Shown piece after piece: positions 8,268-17,047 of a DNA stretch of 25,340 bases; the first letter of the stretch is position 1; each line of letters begins with the position of its first letter. Under the pieces are notes generated by a model. That model searched no databases, was not told where the DNA came from, and worked only from the letters and a program-made list of their open reading frames with translations. The DNA is taken from positions 1-25,340 of the forward strand of contig CAYRXM010000064.1 in the NCBI GenBank assembly GCA_964428175.1. The letters are read 5' to 3'. This DNA comes from CAYRXM01 sp964428175 (lineage in GTDB: Bacteria > Chloroflexota > Anaerolineae > JAFGEY01). The position numbers and the translations under genes are program-made.

Positions 8268-8296
8268 ATTATACCACAACCGCGCCGGGTTGTATA
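8268..8296 (-). promoter_or_regulatory. Extended -10 promoter for the GT-C/PA14-sucCD operon
   Basis: The minus strand reads TGGTATAAT (-10 at 8268-8273 with a TGn extension). A weak -35, TATACA, lies at 8291-8296 after a 17 bp spacer. It sits immediately after the terminator of the upstream Agl23-like gene, so the two units can be expressed separately. Confidence 0.65.
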
Positions 8297-8336
8297 AAAA
8301 CAGAGGCGCGGCAAACTCAAGTTTGCCACGCCCCTC
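8296..8336 (-). terminator. Intrinsic terminator after the Agl23-NHL gene
   Basis: On the minus strand GAGGGGCGTGGCAAACT and AGTTTGCCGCGCCTC form a long stem (8302-8336) with a very short loop, followed by TTTTT. It begins 34 bp after the stop codon and ends the sigma-to-Agl23 gene string. Confidence 0.85.
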
Positions 8337-8369
8337 TCAAATGCGGCTTACAGCAATACCAGCGGCGAT

Positions 8370-11300
8370 TTATTGCCCAAACGGAGCCAACTTGATCACG
8401 CGGTTGGCCCGGGCGTCGACCACGTACACATTCCCGGCATCGTCCACGGCCAGCCCCATCGGCATCATCAAGATGAGACTGTCCGATTCGTGGCCGCCGA
8501 TCGCGGCCAGGAATTTGCCGGTCGCGTCGAAAACCAGGACGCGGCCGCTCTCCGGGTCGCTGGCAAAGACGTGGCCCTGCCCGTCGACGACCAGGTAGGG
8601 TTTGTTCTCCAGCCCCTGCCCGTACCAGCTATCGATCTCCCACTTGCGCAGGAAATAGTGCCCGCTGCCATCCTCGCGCGTGGGGTCAAAGACCTGGACG
8701 CGCTGGTTCCAGGTGTCGGCGACAAAGGTGCGGCCCTGGGCGTCCAGCGCCAGGCCCACCGGCTCGTCAAACTGCCCGTCGCCGATGCCCTTGCTGCCCC
8801 AGGCGGTCACAAACTCCCCGTCTGAGGTAAAGACCTGCACCCGCTTGTTGCCAGTATCGCTGACGTAAACCAGCCCGTTTTGGGCCACCACGTCGCGCGG
8901 CCCCCAGAAAAAGCCGGGCATGTCCAGCGGCGACTCGGTCATGCTGTATTGTCCCCACATGCTCACAAACTCGCCGCTGCCGGTGAACTTTTGGATGCGG
9001 TGATTCCACGTATCGGCGACGTAGACATTGCCCGCCTCATCGACGGCAATGCCCCACGGGTCGGAAAATCCGCCCGAACCGTCTTCACGCTGGCAGCCGG
9101 CCAGCGCATCATAGATGCGGCACTCATGACCCCAGGCGGCGACCCAGGCGCCGTCGGCGGTGAATTTGTGTACCCGCGCGTTGCCGCTGTCCAGCACATA
9201 AACCGACCCGTCCGGCCCGACGGCCACGTTGCGCGGCGTGCTGAACTGCCGCTCGCCTGTTCCCGAGCTGCCCCACACCGTCACCAGGTTCATCGGCACG
9301 ATTTTGTCATCGTAGGTTTGCTCATCTTCTGCCAGCGTGACCGCTCCGACGGGCGCGACGCCAAAGTCCCACAATTGGGCGGCGATGTCCTTGCGGATGT
9401 ACAGCGCATAGGGGTGCGACGGCGACCAGTCGGCCAAAGATTGGTCATACTGGCGATAAAATATGACATTGAACAACTGCCGGCGTTTTTCCGGGTCTTG
9501 CAGGTCGAGGAACAGGTAATTCTTGTGATACTCGCGGTTTTCCACGCTGGGCACGCGCAGCGACAGGTTCATATAATAGTCCTGGTGCGGCCACCAGATC
9601 AGCTTGCGGTCAAAGCGATAGTAGCGCTTGCCCAGGTACGGCTCGACCTTGGCAATCTCGGCCCGGCCAATGATCAGCACCGGCACGTCAGTGTTTTCGC
9701 GGGTCGGTTCCGTGCCGATAAAGACGCGGTTGGGGAAATTGACATCGAAATACCACTCGAACGGCCAGGTGGCGTCCGAACTGTAGGCAAACTTGATCGA
9801 ACGCTCGTCGCCGTACAGCCGGCGCGAAATCTCTTCCAGTTCGCGCACGGTCTGCTTGACGTCCGGCGTGCTGTGCGCGTAGACCAAAAACTCTTGGGCC
9901 GTGTCATAGTTGATATAGCAGGCCATCACCGCATAGCGCACGGTAAACGCCCCCAGGAGCAGCAGCACCGACACGAACACCACCCGCCAGGCCGCCGCGC
10001 CGCCGAGCGGTTTTCCAACCCGCCAGCCCGCATAGGCCAGCGCGCCGCCGACCACCAGCGCCATCAACCACATCGACGTGTCATTGATGTCGGTGAGCGA
10101 GACGCCCCCAAAGGCCTGGCCAAAAAAGGGCAAAAAGAGGAACAGGCCCAGCGCCCACAGCACAACCGGCGTGATCAGCAGCAAGAGCCAACCCTTTCGT
10201 CGCCACACCTCGCCCCAGTCGATGCCGGCAAGCACATCATCGATAAAGCGCCCGCTCAACACGAGCATCGGCTGGGTGATGTGAACCATCAGCCAGGGCA
10301 TCTTTTCGCCAGCCCAGGTATAGATCAGCCAGGCCGAAAGCGTCCAGTAGACGCAGTAGGCCACAAATGGCGAGGGATTCCTGGCCCCTTCGTTTTGCCC
10401 TTCTGCCTCTTGCCGGTCCACCCGGCCCGTGATCAGGTAATAGAGGGTGGCCGCCAGGCCCACAAGAACGGGCAAAAAATCGTACAGCGGCGTCACGATC
10501 AGATAATAGTACCACGGCTGCCCGGCGCGCTTGACCTCTTGCTGGGCCAGCCAGTAGCTGATCGCGCCGACGGTGCCGCTGCCCAACCCTTTGGGGTTGG
10601 TGAAAAAGGTGCTGTAGAGCAGCACAAAGGGGATCACCACCGCAGCCAGGGTGATGTACATGACCTTGTTATCGAACCCGTCTGGAAGCCACTTGTTTTT
10701 GTGCGCATAGCTCATCAAGACCCACCAGCCATAGGTTCCGCCCGCCGCGCCCACTCCGGCGGCGACGACTTGCAGGGCCAAAAAGGCCTGCGGCACGAGG
10801 AGGTTTTCCGGCAGGTGAGCGACCGGGAACCACAACAAAACGCCGCCAATTGAGCAAAACAGGGCCAGCGCGCCGATGACGACGATATAGGCCGTCATCA
10901 GCGCGAGCGGCTGGCGCAGCCGCTCATCGCTGCGCACCAGGAGGGCCGCCAGCAGCATGCACAGATCGACGCCGGCGAACAAAAGCAGCACCTCGCTCAC
11001 CTTGTGTGGACTCAGGCCGCCGCCTCCCTCTTCTCCTTCGATGACCAGCGCGTCTTCCCCCCCCCCTTCAGGGACAACCGGCGTGTTTTCGGCCACGGCG
11101 CTAAAGACCAGGATGGCAACGATCAATGAGAACAGCAAGGCCAGACCGACGATGTAGGCCATCGAAAAAGCGCGCCCGGAAAACATCTGCCGCACAAAGA
11201 GGATCGCCGCAAAGGTAAAGCCGATGAACCCGGTGATGTAGGCCGTCTCTTTGGTACACAAGGACAGCGTGACCGCCAGCCCGCCCAGGTAGAGCCATTT

Positions 11301-11807
11301 GGGCTGTTTCGAGTCAAAATAGCGAAACAGCGCGACGGTCATCAGCATGGCCCAGACCATCATATAGATGTCGTTGCGGATATAGCGCGCGTGAAACAAC
11401 GTCGATGGCGAGATCAGGGTCATTACCGCCACAGCCAGCGCGCCGACGCGGCCCAGTTCCTTGCGCAACAAGGCCGGCAGCAGCACCAGCGCGATGCCAA
11501 ACAACGCCGGCACGATGCGCGCGGTGAAATCGTTCACGCCAAACAAAAAATAAGCCAGCGCGTTGGCGTGAAACAGGAACGGCCCGTGCATCATCGGGTT
11601 GTGCTCGTAGCCCTGCCCGGCATACAGCTTCCACGAGTAGAGCGTGTGCAGGCTTTCGTCGTGGCTTTGCGTGCGCGCGCCGAGGTTGTAAAACACGGCC
11701 ACCGCCGCGACGACGGCGAGCAGGATGTACAGCGCCACTTCCAGGTTGATGTGCCAGCGCTCCAAGATGGGGGTGTCTAACAATGTTGCCTTTGTTTTAT
11801 TTTTCAT
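8370..11807 (-). CDS. Agl23-like GT-C membrane protein fused to an NHL-repeat propeller
   Basis: A 1145-residue protein. Residues 1-640 hold many transmembrane helices and match the TIGR03663 (Agl23-like) family known from Chloroflexi and Archaea; the first outer loop carries SHDESLH (D50-E51) and a HNPMMHGPFLFH segment, typical of that group. A soluble stretch follows, then from about residue 846 to the end at least five NHL repeats (for example GLAVDDAGNVYVVDARANRVIKL and GIAVDEAGNVYVADTWNHRIQKF), predicted to form a beta-propeller outside the membrane. The role is probably transfer of a sugar from a lipid carrier; the propeller may bind substrate or partner protein. ATG 11807 follows AGAGG. 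A ten-base G tract lies in the coding strand at 11066-11057. Confidence 0.87.
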   Translation of the reverse strand: MKNKTKATLLDTPILERWHINLEVALYILLAVVAAVAVFYNLGARTQSHDESLHTLYSWKLYAGQGYEHNPMMHGPFLFHANALAYFLFGVNDFTARIVPALFGIALVLLPALLRKELGRVGALAVAVMTLISPSTLFHARYIRNDIYMMVWAMLMTVALFRYFDSKQPKWLYLGGLAVTLSLCTKETAYITGFIGFTFAAILFVRQMFSGRAFSMAYIVGLALLFSLIVAILVFSAVAENTPVVPEGGGEDALVIEGEEGGGGLSPHKVSEVLLLFAGVDLCMLLAALLVRSDERLRQPLALMTAYIVVIGALALFCSIGGVLLWFPVAHLPENLLVPQAFLALQVVAAGVGAAGGTYGWWVLMSYAHKNKWLPDGFDNKVMYITLAAVVIPFVLLYSTFFTNPKGLGSGTVGAISYWLAQQEVKRAGQPWYYYLIVTPLYDFLPVLVGLAATLYYLITGRVDRQEAEGQNEGARNPSPFVAYCVYWTLSAWLIYTWAGEKMPWLMVHITQPMLVLSGRFIDDVLAGIDWGEVWRRKGWLLLLITPVVLWALGLFLFLPFFGQAFGGVSLTDINDTSMWLMALVVGGALAYAGWRVGKPLGGAAAWRVVFVSVLLLLGAFTVRYAVMACYINYDTAQEFLVYAHSTPDVKQTVRELEEISRRLYGDERSIKFAYSSDATWPFEWYFDVNFPNRVFIGTEPTRENTDVPVLIIGRAEIAKVEPYLGKRYYRFDRKLIWWPHQDYYMNLSLRVPSVENREYHKNYLFLDLQDPEKRRQLFNVIFYRQYDQSLADWSPSHPYALYIRKDIAAQLWDFGVAPVGAVTLAEDEQTYDDKIVPMNLVTVWGSSGTGERQFSTPRNVAVGPDGSVYVLDSGNARVHKFTADGAWVAAWGHECRIYDALAGCQREDGSGGFSDPWGIAVDEAGNVYVADTWNHRIQKFTGSGEFVSMWGQYSMTESPLDMPGFFWGPRDVVAQNGLVYVSDTGNKRVQVFTSDGEFVTAWGSKGIGDGQFDEPVGLALDAQGRTFVADTWNQRVQVFDPTREDGSGHYFLRKWEIDSWYGQGLENKPYLVVDGQGHVFASDPESGRVLVFDATGKFLAAIGGHESDSLILMMPMGLAVDDAGNVYVVDARANRVIKLAPFGQ

Positions 11808-11846
11808 ACATTTACCTCTACCAATAACTTGACTCGGTTGAAAAAC

Positions 11847-12440
11847 TCACTGTACTTGATGTGTATAGATGATACCTAATTGACTACCTTGGATGGATAA
11901 ACTCCGGGTATCCGGTGTGTAAACCAATTCGGCGTCCAAGCCGCCGGCCAATATATCACCTGAACGATAGACTCGGGTACAGAACACCCCCCAAGAATCA
12001 CACTCGTACAAGGCATAGTTAACGTCAAACATTGGATAGACCGCCAAATAGTATGTCCTGCCAGCGACTTGAGCGCGATCCAAATGCACGGTGTTTTGAG
12101 CAAACAAAATTGGCCAGGTAAACAACAATAGGACACCTGATACAAACAGAACACCCGCGTTCAGCACAAACTGTCGCATACCTGATTGATGGACGTGAGA
12201 CCGTGCAACCCCCACAAGCAAGACGATCAATGCTGTTACAATAAAAGCGGCGGCAACGGGCAGAATGGTTTTGTCAACGATCACGACAAGCCAGTAAAAA
12301 CCAACAGCAGTCCCTCGAAGGAACAGGGTTTTCCATAGGCATTCAACAGCAAGGTAAACTGCTGTTATAGCCGCCACTATCCACCACAGTCGGAAGCGAA
12401 CGAGACGTTGTAGCGCGAGTTTTGGCATCATGCTGTCCAT
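11847..12440 (-). CDS. Small membrane protein of unknown function
   Basis: I do not recognise this 197-residue protein. It has four likely hydrophobic segments (about residues 18-36, 45-75 as one or two, and 92-113), then a hydrophilic C-terminal part of about 80 residues with two Cys (CDSWGVFC) that could form a disulfide outside the cell. It lies between the GT39-like gene (stop 12470) and the Agl23-like gene (start 11807), in the same direction and with short gaps, so it is probably co-transcribed. Its base composition is visibly poorer in GC than its neighbours, with many A/T third positions, suggesting recent arrival or relaxed selection. ATG 12440 is preceded by CTGGGG; in-frame ATGs at 12431 and 12428 are alternatives. 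Confidence 0.65.
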   Translation of the reverse strand: MDSMMPKLALQRLVRFRLWWIVAAITAVYLAVECLWKTLFLRGTAVGFYWLVVIVDKTILPVAAAFIVTALIVLLVGVARSHVHQSGMRQFVLNAGVLFVSGVLLLFTWPILFAQNTVHLDRAQVAGRTYYLAVYPMFDVNYALYECDSWGVFCTRVYRSGDILAGGLDAELVYTPDTRSLSIQGSQLGIIYTHQVQ

Positions 12441-12469
12441 CCCCAGATCGGTATAAACTGCAACCGCTG

Positions 12470-14227
12470 CTATTCACTCTCCGCGATCTGCTCCGCCTGT
12501 GTCCACAAAATCACGCTATCCAGCTTGACCGCATAGGTCGAACTCTTGCCGTACAGCCACCAGGTCAACCAGTCGGTATCGTCGAGAAACGCCGGCTTCC
12601 ACCACCTGCGGACGACAAAATCCTGCCCGGTGTAGTGAGCGCCAGCGGCGGGTTTGCCCCCCGCCGAGGTAAGCAGCAGCGGCACACTGGTCTCGCTCGT
12701 AAATGTATCCACAAATTCCACCCGCTCCCAATCGCGCAGATACCAGCGCCAGACCGGGCCAAGCCCCGCCTCGACGGCAACGGGCAGCGAGATGGGATAG
12801 CAGGCCTGCTGCCAGGCGAGTTTCTCCATCGTTTTCAGCGCATCGCGCACGCCCAGATAAGGCGCAACGCGGACGTGCAGTTCTTTGGGGTCGTTGGCGT
12901 GCTCGAAATTGAGCCGCAGCGAAGTGGAAAACATGATCAGGGCTAGAACAAGGGCCAGCGTCGCGCCGAGCGCGCGCCAGGTCGAGCGCGTGCCGAACCA
13001 GGCCAGGTACAACCCCAACAGCACCACAATCAAGACGATGGCCAGCAGCCACAACCAGAGAATGCTGTCGGCATTGTTGTGCGACCGGAAAAGCGCATTG
13101 GCATACATGGTCGTCTCAAAGACCAGGTAAACCAGGATAACCAGCCCCACGCCGATGAACGCCCCCTCACGAAGCAACTGCCCATCCTCACGCCAGTCGG
13201 CGACCAGCGCCTCGATCGCCAGCCCGGCCGGAAGCGCCAACACCGCGCAAACCAGGGCCACGTCGCTGGCGTTGCGCCCGCCGGACAGGACGGCCACGAG
13301 CAGCAAGGCGAGCGCCAGCCAGCCCAAGATCGACCCCTCATCCTTGCGCCAGAGCATCACCGCCGCGCCGATCAGCCCAAACAAGAGCAGCAGCGGTTCG
13401 TACACCGCCAACGCCACCAGCGGGTAAGCGATGCTTTGCCCATTGACCACCGGCTGCAAATGAGCCACCCACTGCGCCGGGAAATCGGCCCACGCGCCCA
13501 GCCCGCCGGGGTTAAAAGCGAACGCCGTCGCCAGCAGCACCAGCGCCGCCCCACCGATCAGCGCAAACTGCTTCCAGTCGATGCCTTTGCGCGCATAAGC
13601 CAGGAGGTCGCGCTTGAACAAGAACCGCTCGATCGCCCAGGCCACGCCCAGCGCCAGCGCCGCACCGACGATGCGCCCATCGGCGAGCAAGGCGCAGACG
13701 CCGCAGATGGCGCGCGCCCACGCATAGACCGGATGCCGGTCGCGCGCCCAGGCCAGCGTCAGCACCAGCGAGGCCAGCAGGAACGCCGCCAGCAGTCCGC
13801 CGCCGTCGGCATAGCGGGCCGCATAGACCAGCGTCGGCGAGAGGGCCAGCATCAGCGACGCGGCCAGCGCACCGAATCGACCCAGCCGGTCGCGCAGCAG
13901 CCAGGGCAGCAGCGCCATCAGCCCGCCGACCAACGCCGGAAACAGGCGCGCGGTTACGTCGCTCGCGCCAAACAAGGCAAACAATGCGGCCTGCACCGTC
14001 AAAAGCAGCGGGCTGTACGCGCCCGCAGCAGGCGCGCCGTCGCCCCCCCGCGCAGCGATCAACCGCCAGGACTGCCAGGCCTGCCCGGCCTCGACCTCGT
14101 CCATGATGCGCAGGCCGGCCCCGCCCAGGCGCAGTGCCAGCGCGACGATCAAAATCAGCAGGTACAGCCCCACCTCGACAGTCAGCCAGGAAAAAAAAGG
14201 TCTTGTCTCAGAATTGGGTTCTTGCAT
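12470..14227 (-). CDS. GT39-like GT-C membrane glycosyltransferase
   Basis: A 585-residue multi-helix protein. After a short cytoplasmic start and one helix, the first outer loop holds IMDEVEAGQAW with D43-E44, the expected acidic pair of the PMT/ArnT/Agl23 superfamily. LPWLLRDRLGRFGALAASLMLALSPTLVYAARY closely parallels the segment LPALLRKELGRVGALAVAVMTLISPSTLFHARY of the Agl23-like neighbour, so the two are probably paralogues. The C-terminal 150 residues are soluble and lack the NHL propeller. The ATG at 14227 follows GGAGA. Gaps to the flanking genes are 61 and 29 bp, consistent with an operon. Donor and acceptor cannot be read from the sequence. Confidence 0.83.
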   Translation of the reverse strand: MQEPNSETRPFFSWLTVEVGLYLLILIVALALRLGGAGLRIMDEVEAGQAWQSWRLIAARGGDGAPAAGAYSPLLLTVQAALFALFGASDVTARLFPALVGGLMALLPWLLRDRLGRFGALAASLMLALSPTLVYAARYADGGGLLAAFLLASLVLTLAWARDRHPVYAWARAICGVCALLADGRIVGAALALGVAWAIERFLFKRDLLAYARKGIDWKQFALIGGAALVLLATAFAFNPGGLGAWADFPAQWVAHLQPVVNGQSIAYPLVALAVYEPLLLLFGLIGAAVMLWRKDEGSILGWLALALLLVAVLSGGRNASDVALVCAVLALPAGLAIEALVADWREDGQLLREGAFIGVGLVILVYLVFETTMYANALFRSHNNADSILWLWLLAIVLIVVLLGLYLAWFGTRSTWRALGATLALVLALIMFSTSLRLNFEHANDPKELHVRVAPYLGVRDALKTMEKLAWQQACYPISLPVAVEAGLGPVWRWYLRDWERVEFVDTFTSETSVPLLLTSAGGKPAAGAHYTGQDFVVRRWWKPAFLDDTDWLTWWLYGKSSTYAVKLDSVILWTQAEQIAESE

Positions 14228-14257
14228 CGATCAATCTCCAGAGCAGCCAGGTAAAGA

Positions 14258-14282
14258 GTAGACAAGGAACAGGTAGACAAGG
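14258..14282 (+). repeat. Short direct repeat in the gap between DUF2298 and GT39-like genes
   Basis: GTAGACAAGG occurs twice (14258-14267 and 14273-14282), 15 bp apart start to start. CAAGGG and CCCTTG flank the DUF2298 stop codon as weak inverted arms (about 14278-14301). It resembles the other low-complexity word repeats in gaps of this window. Confidence 0.4.
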
Positions 14283-14288
14283 GATTTG

Positions 14289-16946
14289 CTATTTGCCCCT
14301 TGTTTTATAGATCACCGTGCTTCCGTCGCTGAACGCCACGTCCATGAAACGATCAAACTTGTCTACCGCATTGCCAAATTCGTCCCGTTCCAGGTAGCCG
14401 ACCACCACATAGGTCACGTCGTATTTGGCGATCACCTCGCGCGCGTCGGCGACGCCGCCGCCGTACAACCGCCTGACGTCGGCCTCACGCTCGGCGATTT
14501 CGTCATACAAGCCGTGCCACTGCCCCTCGTGCCCGGTCCAGCCCATCACCGCCGGCAGCCCGGTTCGGCTAGAGATGCGCGCGTGCTCGTAGGCAAAAGA
14601 ACCGCCCACCGCCTCGACGATCACCGGGGTTCCGCTCACATTCTCGTTCAGCCAGCGCACCGCCGCGTATTCGGACGGCCGGCTGCGGGCGACAAAAGCC
14701 AACCCGTCCAGTGTCGGCGGCCCGGCGAACCCACCGCTGCGGTCGATGCTCATGCCCAGCGGGTAAAGCAGCCCGCCGAACAAGAGCAGCGCGCAGATCA
14801 GACCAAAGACCGCCCTGCCGACAGAGGCCAGCCGGTGAGACGTCGAATGGCCTTCCAGCACATAGTAAACGCCAAAGACCGCCGCCAGCCCCAGCAGCGC
14901 CCAGGCTTGAAAGTAAAACTTGAACACCGTATTCATCCGCGTGCCAAAGGCGTCGCGCAGGTAAACAAATTCAACGCTGAAAATGAGCATCAGCCCGGTA
15001 AAGGCCAGCAGCAGGGTAAAAAGCACGCTGGGCGGCGGCGGTGCGATCTCGTCTGACCGGCTCTTGAACCCGCGCGGGAAAACCACGCGCACCAGCCAGA
15101 ACAAGATCGCCGCAAGAAACAGGGAAACAATGATAAATGTCCACGGGCCGGCCGGCATGCGCACGTCGCGCAACGGCTGCGGCGGAAAACCCAGCCGGAT
15201 GCGCAGACTGATGCTCAGCAGCGAGCCGAGCGTCTGCGGGCCGAGGAACTGGCGCACCTGATCGCTGGCCAACGCATCGTCGATGTAGGAACGGATCGAC
15301 GGCAGCGCGATCACCGGCAGGGCCACCACTCCCAGCAGCAAAGGGAAAAAGGCCATCGTCGCCGCCCAGATCGGCAAACCCTGCTTGAGCAGGGTTTGCC
15401 GGTTGGCCTGTCCCTTGCGCCACAGATCGACCAGCAGCACGACCATAAAGACGGCCAGCACGACCAAAAACGCGCCAAACATCAAAAAGAGATGCGTAAA
15501 GCGCGAAACGTTGAACAGGTTGGGCAAAATGCCCGCGCCGGCCTGTGGCCGCGCATAGAGCCAGTAAGGCAGGTAAAGCAGCACGCCGGCCAGGGTCAGC
15601 TCGACGACGCGATAGATCACCTGGTGCAGCCAAAAGGTGGGTGGTTCGCCTGCAGAAACCAGGTTTCTGGTAAAAACCTGGTTTCTAAGCCTGGTTACCA
15701 GCCGCTCGATCAGCGAAGGCGAATCGGAATCCGGGTGCAGATAGCGGTTCAGCCCGTAGGCCACGGCGAGGATAAACAGGTAAAAAGGCATGTCCCAGGT
15801 GTTGAGAAAGCCGATCGCCCCCAGGCAGAGGTAGACCAGCCACCACGACCAGGCCGAGGGCGCACCCTCGGCCAGCAGCAGGTTGAGCGCCAGGGCGATC
15901 AGCACAAAGATGAAGGGATAGGCCAGCACGTGCGGATGCATATCGCCGAGTAAAAAGCTAAAGGCCGGAAATTCGTCGATCACTTCTATATCGGCGCCGG
16001 TGAGGCTCTTGTCGTGGATCACCCGCGAGGCGCGCCACCACCACCAGTTGTCGACCGGATACCAGGTGTGACTCAAGCGCCCGCTGCTGGTCAACCCCTT
16101 GACGTCGAGCCATTCCCAAAAGGGGTGATGCACCAAAGCGCCCACATCATCGACCGTCACGCCGACGCCATTGGCGTGTGCAAATTCCAGCACGCCAACC
16201 AGGTTGCCCATCAGCGGAATGGCAATGGCTGCAATCACCCCATAATAGATCGCCGTGCGCGCAGCCTGCTCGACGCCGCGCCGCGCCGCCGCCGCGTGAA
16301 CCAGATTATAAACGACGCCATAGGCCCCGGTCGCGGTCAGCGCAAACAGGGTCGAAATGCCCAGGTTGAAAGCGTAGGCAGGAAGCACATGGCCCAGTTT
16401 GGCCAGCGTCGCCACCATGATGTAGCCGAAATAATAATAGCTGATGCTGTACCCCGACATCCAGGGGTCGTAGGCCGGAAAGCGGTCGCTGCGCACAATG
16501 GCGTTGAGAAAGGCAAACTCCATCGGCTTTTCGGTATAGGCGATGTTGGGATCGTACATCTTGTAAAGCGCCCACAGCGCAAAGGCGACGGTAAAGACGA
16601 TCTCGACGGCCAACAGCGTGCGCCAGTGCTCGCGCATCCAGGCCCAAATGTCCGCACCATCCGGATCGGGCCGGCGATACAGCCACAGCGCCAGCGCACC
16701 GACCCCGATCATCACAAAGACGATGTTGCCCCACGTATTGCGGAGAAAGCCGAGCGTGCTGAACATCCACAGGGCATAGTTGACCACAATCAGCCCCAGC
16801 GGCTTGCAGAACGACACGCCCCGGTCAGGCAGATTCTTGAACAGGCGAAAGGCCAGCGACCAGACCAGCCAGCCGAAAATTTGCAGCAGCAGCCACCAGA
16901 TCAGAATCGACGCGATTTCGAGCCAGGTATTGGGAGTGTAAGGCAA
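14289..16946 (-). CDS. DUF2298 ('YYY', TIGR03662-like) membrane protein
   Basis: An 885-residue multi-helix protein of the Chloroflexi/Archaea YYY family, named for the aromatic run seen here as SGYSISYYYFGY near residue 172. Other family marks are LGDMHPHV (about 335-342), a GTRMNTVFKFYFQAW segment, and the C-terminal YAAVRWLNENVSGTPVIVEA with a soluble domain after it. The same blocks recur in the C-terminal half of the 1531-residue protein. Function is unproven; glycosyl transfer or lipid-linked sugar handling is inferred from the constant company of GT39/Agl23 proteins. No ATG is usable: the start is TTG at 16946, with GAGGAG 8 bp upstream. Two in-frame palindromes (15372-15401 and 15654-15686) encode residues 516-525 and 421-431. 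Confidence 0.87.
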   Translation of the reverse strand: MPYTPNTWLEIASILIWWLLLQIFGWLVWSLAFRLFKNLPDRGVSFCKPLGLIVVNYALWMFSTLGFLRNTWGNIVFVMIGVGALALWLYRRPDPDGADIWAWMREHWRTLLAVEIVFTVAFALWALYKMYDPNIAYTEKPMEFAFLNAIVRSDRFPAYDPWMSGYSISYYYFGYIMVATLAKLGHVLPAYAFNLGISTLFALTATGAYGVVYNLVHAAAARRGVEQAARTAIYYGVIAAIAIPLMGNLVGVLEFAHANGVGVTVDDVGALVHHPFWEWLDVKGLTSSGRLSHTWYPVDNWWWWRASRVIHDKSLTGADIEVIDEFPAFSFLLGDMHPHVLAYPFIFVLIALALNLLLAEGAPSAWSWWLVYLCLGAIGFLNTWDMPFYLFILAVAYGLNRYLHPDSDSPSLIERLVTRLRNQVFTRNLVSAGEPPTFWLHQVIYRVVELTLAGVLLYLPYWLYARPQAGAGILPNLFNVSRFTHLFLMFGAFLVVLAVFMVVLLVDLWRKGQANRQTLLKQGLPIWAATMAFFPLLLGVVALPVIALPSIRSYIDDALASDQVRQFLGPQTLGSLLSISLRIRLGFPPQPLRDVRMPAGPWTFIIVSLFLAAILFWLVRVVFPRGFKSRSDEIAPPPPSVLFTLLLAFTGLMLIFSVEFVYLRDAFGTRMNTVFKFYFQAWALLGLAAVFGVYYVLEGHSTSHRLASVGRAVFGLICALLLFGGLLYPLGMSIDRSGGFAGPPTLDGLAFVARSRPSEYAAVRWLNENVSGTPVIVEAVGGSFAYEHARISSRTGLPAVMGWTGHEGQWHGLYDEIAEREADVRRLYGGGVADAREVIAKYDVTYVVVGYLERDEFGNAVDKFDRFMDVAFSDGSTVIYKTRGK
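15372..15401 (-). repeat. 30-bp in-frame palindrome in the DUF2298 gene
   Basis: CGGCAAACCCTGCT and its exact complement AGCAGGGTTTGCCG are separated by two bases. It covers exactly ten codons, residues 516-525 (RQTLLKQGLP), in the loop between two membrane helices. Its GGCAAAC/GTTTGCC arms recur in the terminator at 8302-8336. Confidence 0.8.
15654..15686 (-). repeat. 33-bp in-frame palindromic element (15-3-15), copy 1
   Basis: AGAAACCAGGTTTCT, three bases, then AAAAACCTGGTTTCT, which is the inverse complement of the first arm with one mismatch. Each arm is itself a 7-1-7 hairpin. The element equals codons 421-431 (RNQVFTRNLVS) exactly. The same design occurs at 20368-20400. Confidence 0.85.
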
Positions 16947-16968
16947 GGGGAAATCTCCTCGTCAGATG

Positions 16969-17047
16969 TGATGCGTGATACGTGATGCGCGATGCGTAAT
17001 GCCTCTGACTTATGCCTCGCGTTTTACGCATCACGGCTCACGCATCA
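16969..17047. repeat. Nested inverted repeats built from a GATGCGTGA-like word
   Basis: The gap between the anti-sigma stop and the DUF2298 start is made of variants of one word. TGATGCGTGA (16969-16978) pairs perfectly with TCACGCATCA (17038-17047), and GATGCGTAA (16991-16999) with TTACGCATC (17024-17032). The outer arm covers the anti-sigma stop codon. No U tract follows, so it is not a standard terminator, but it could slow read-through or protect an mRNA end. Confidence 0.75.
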
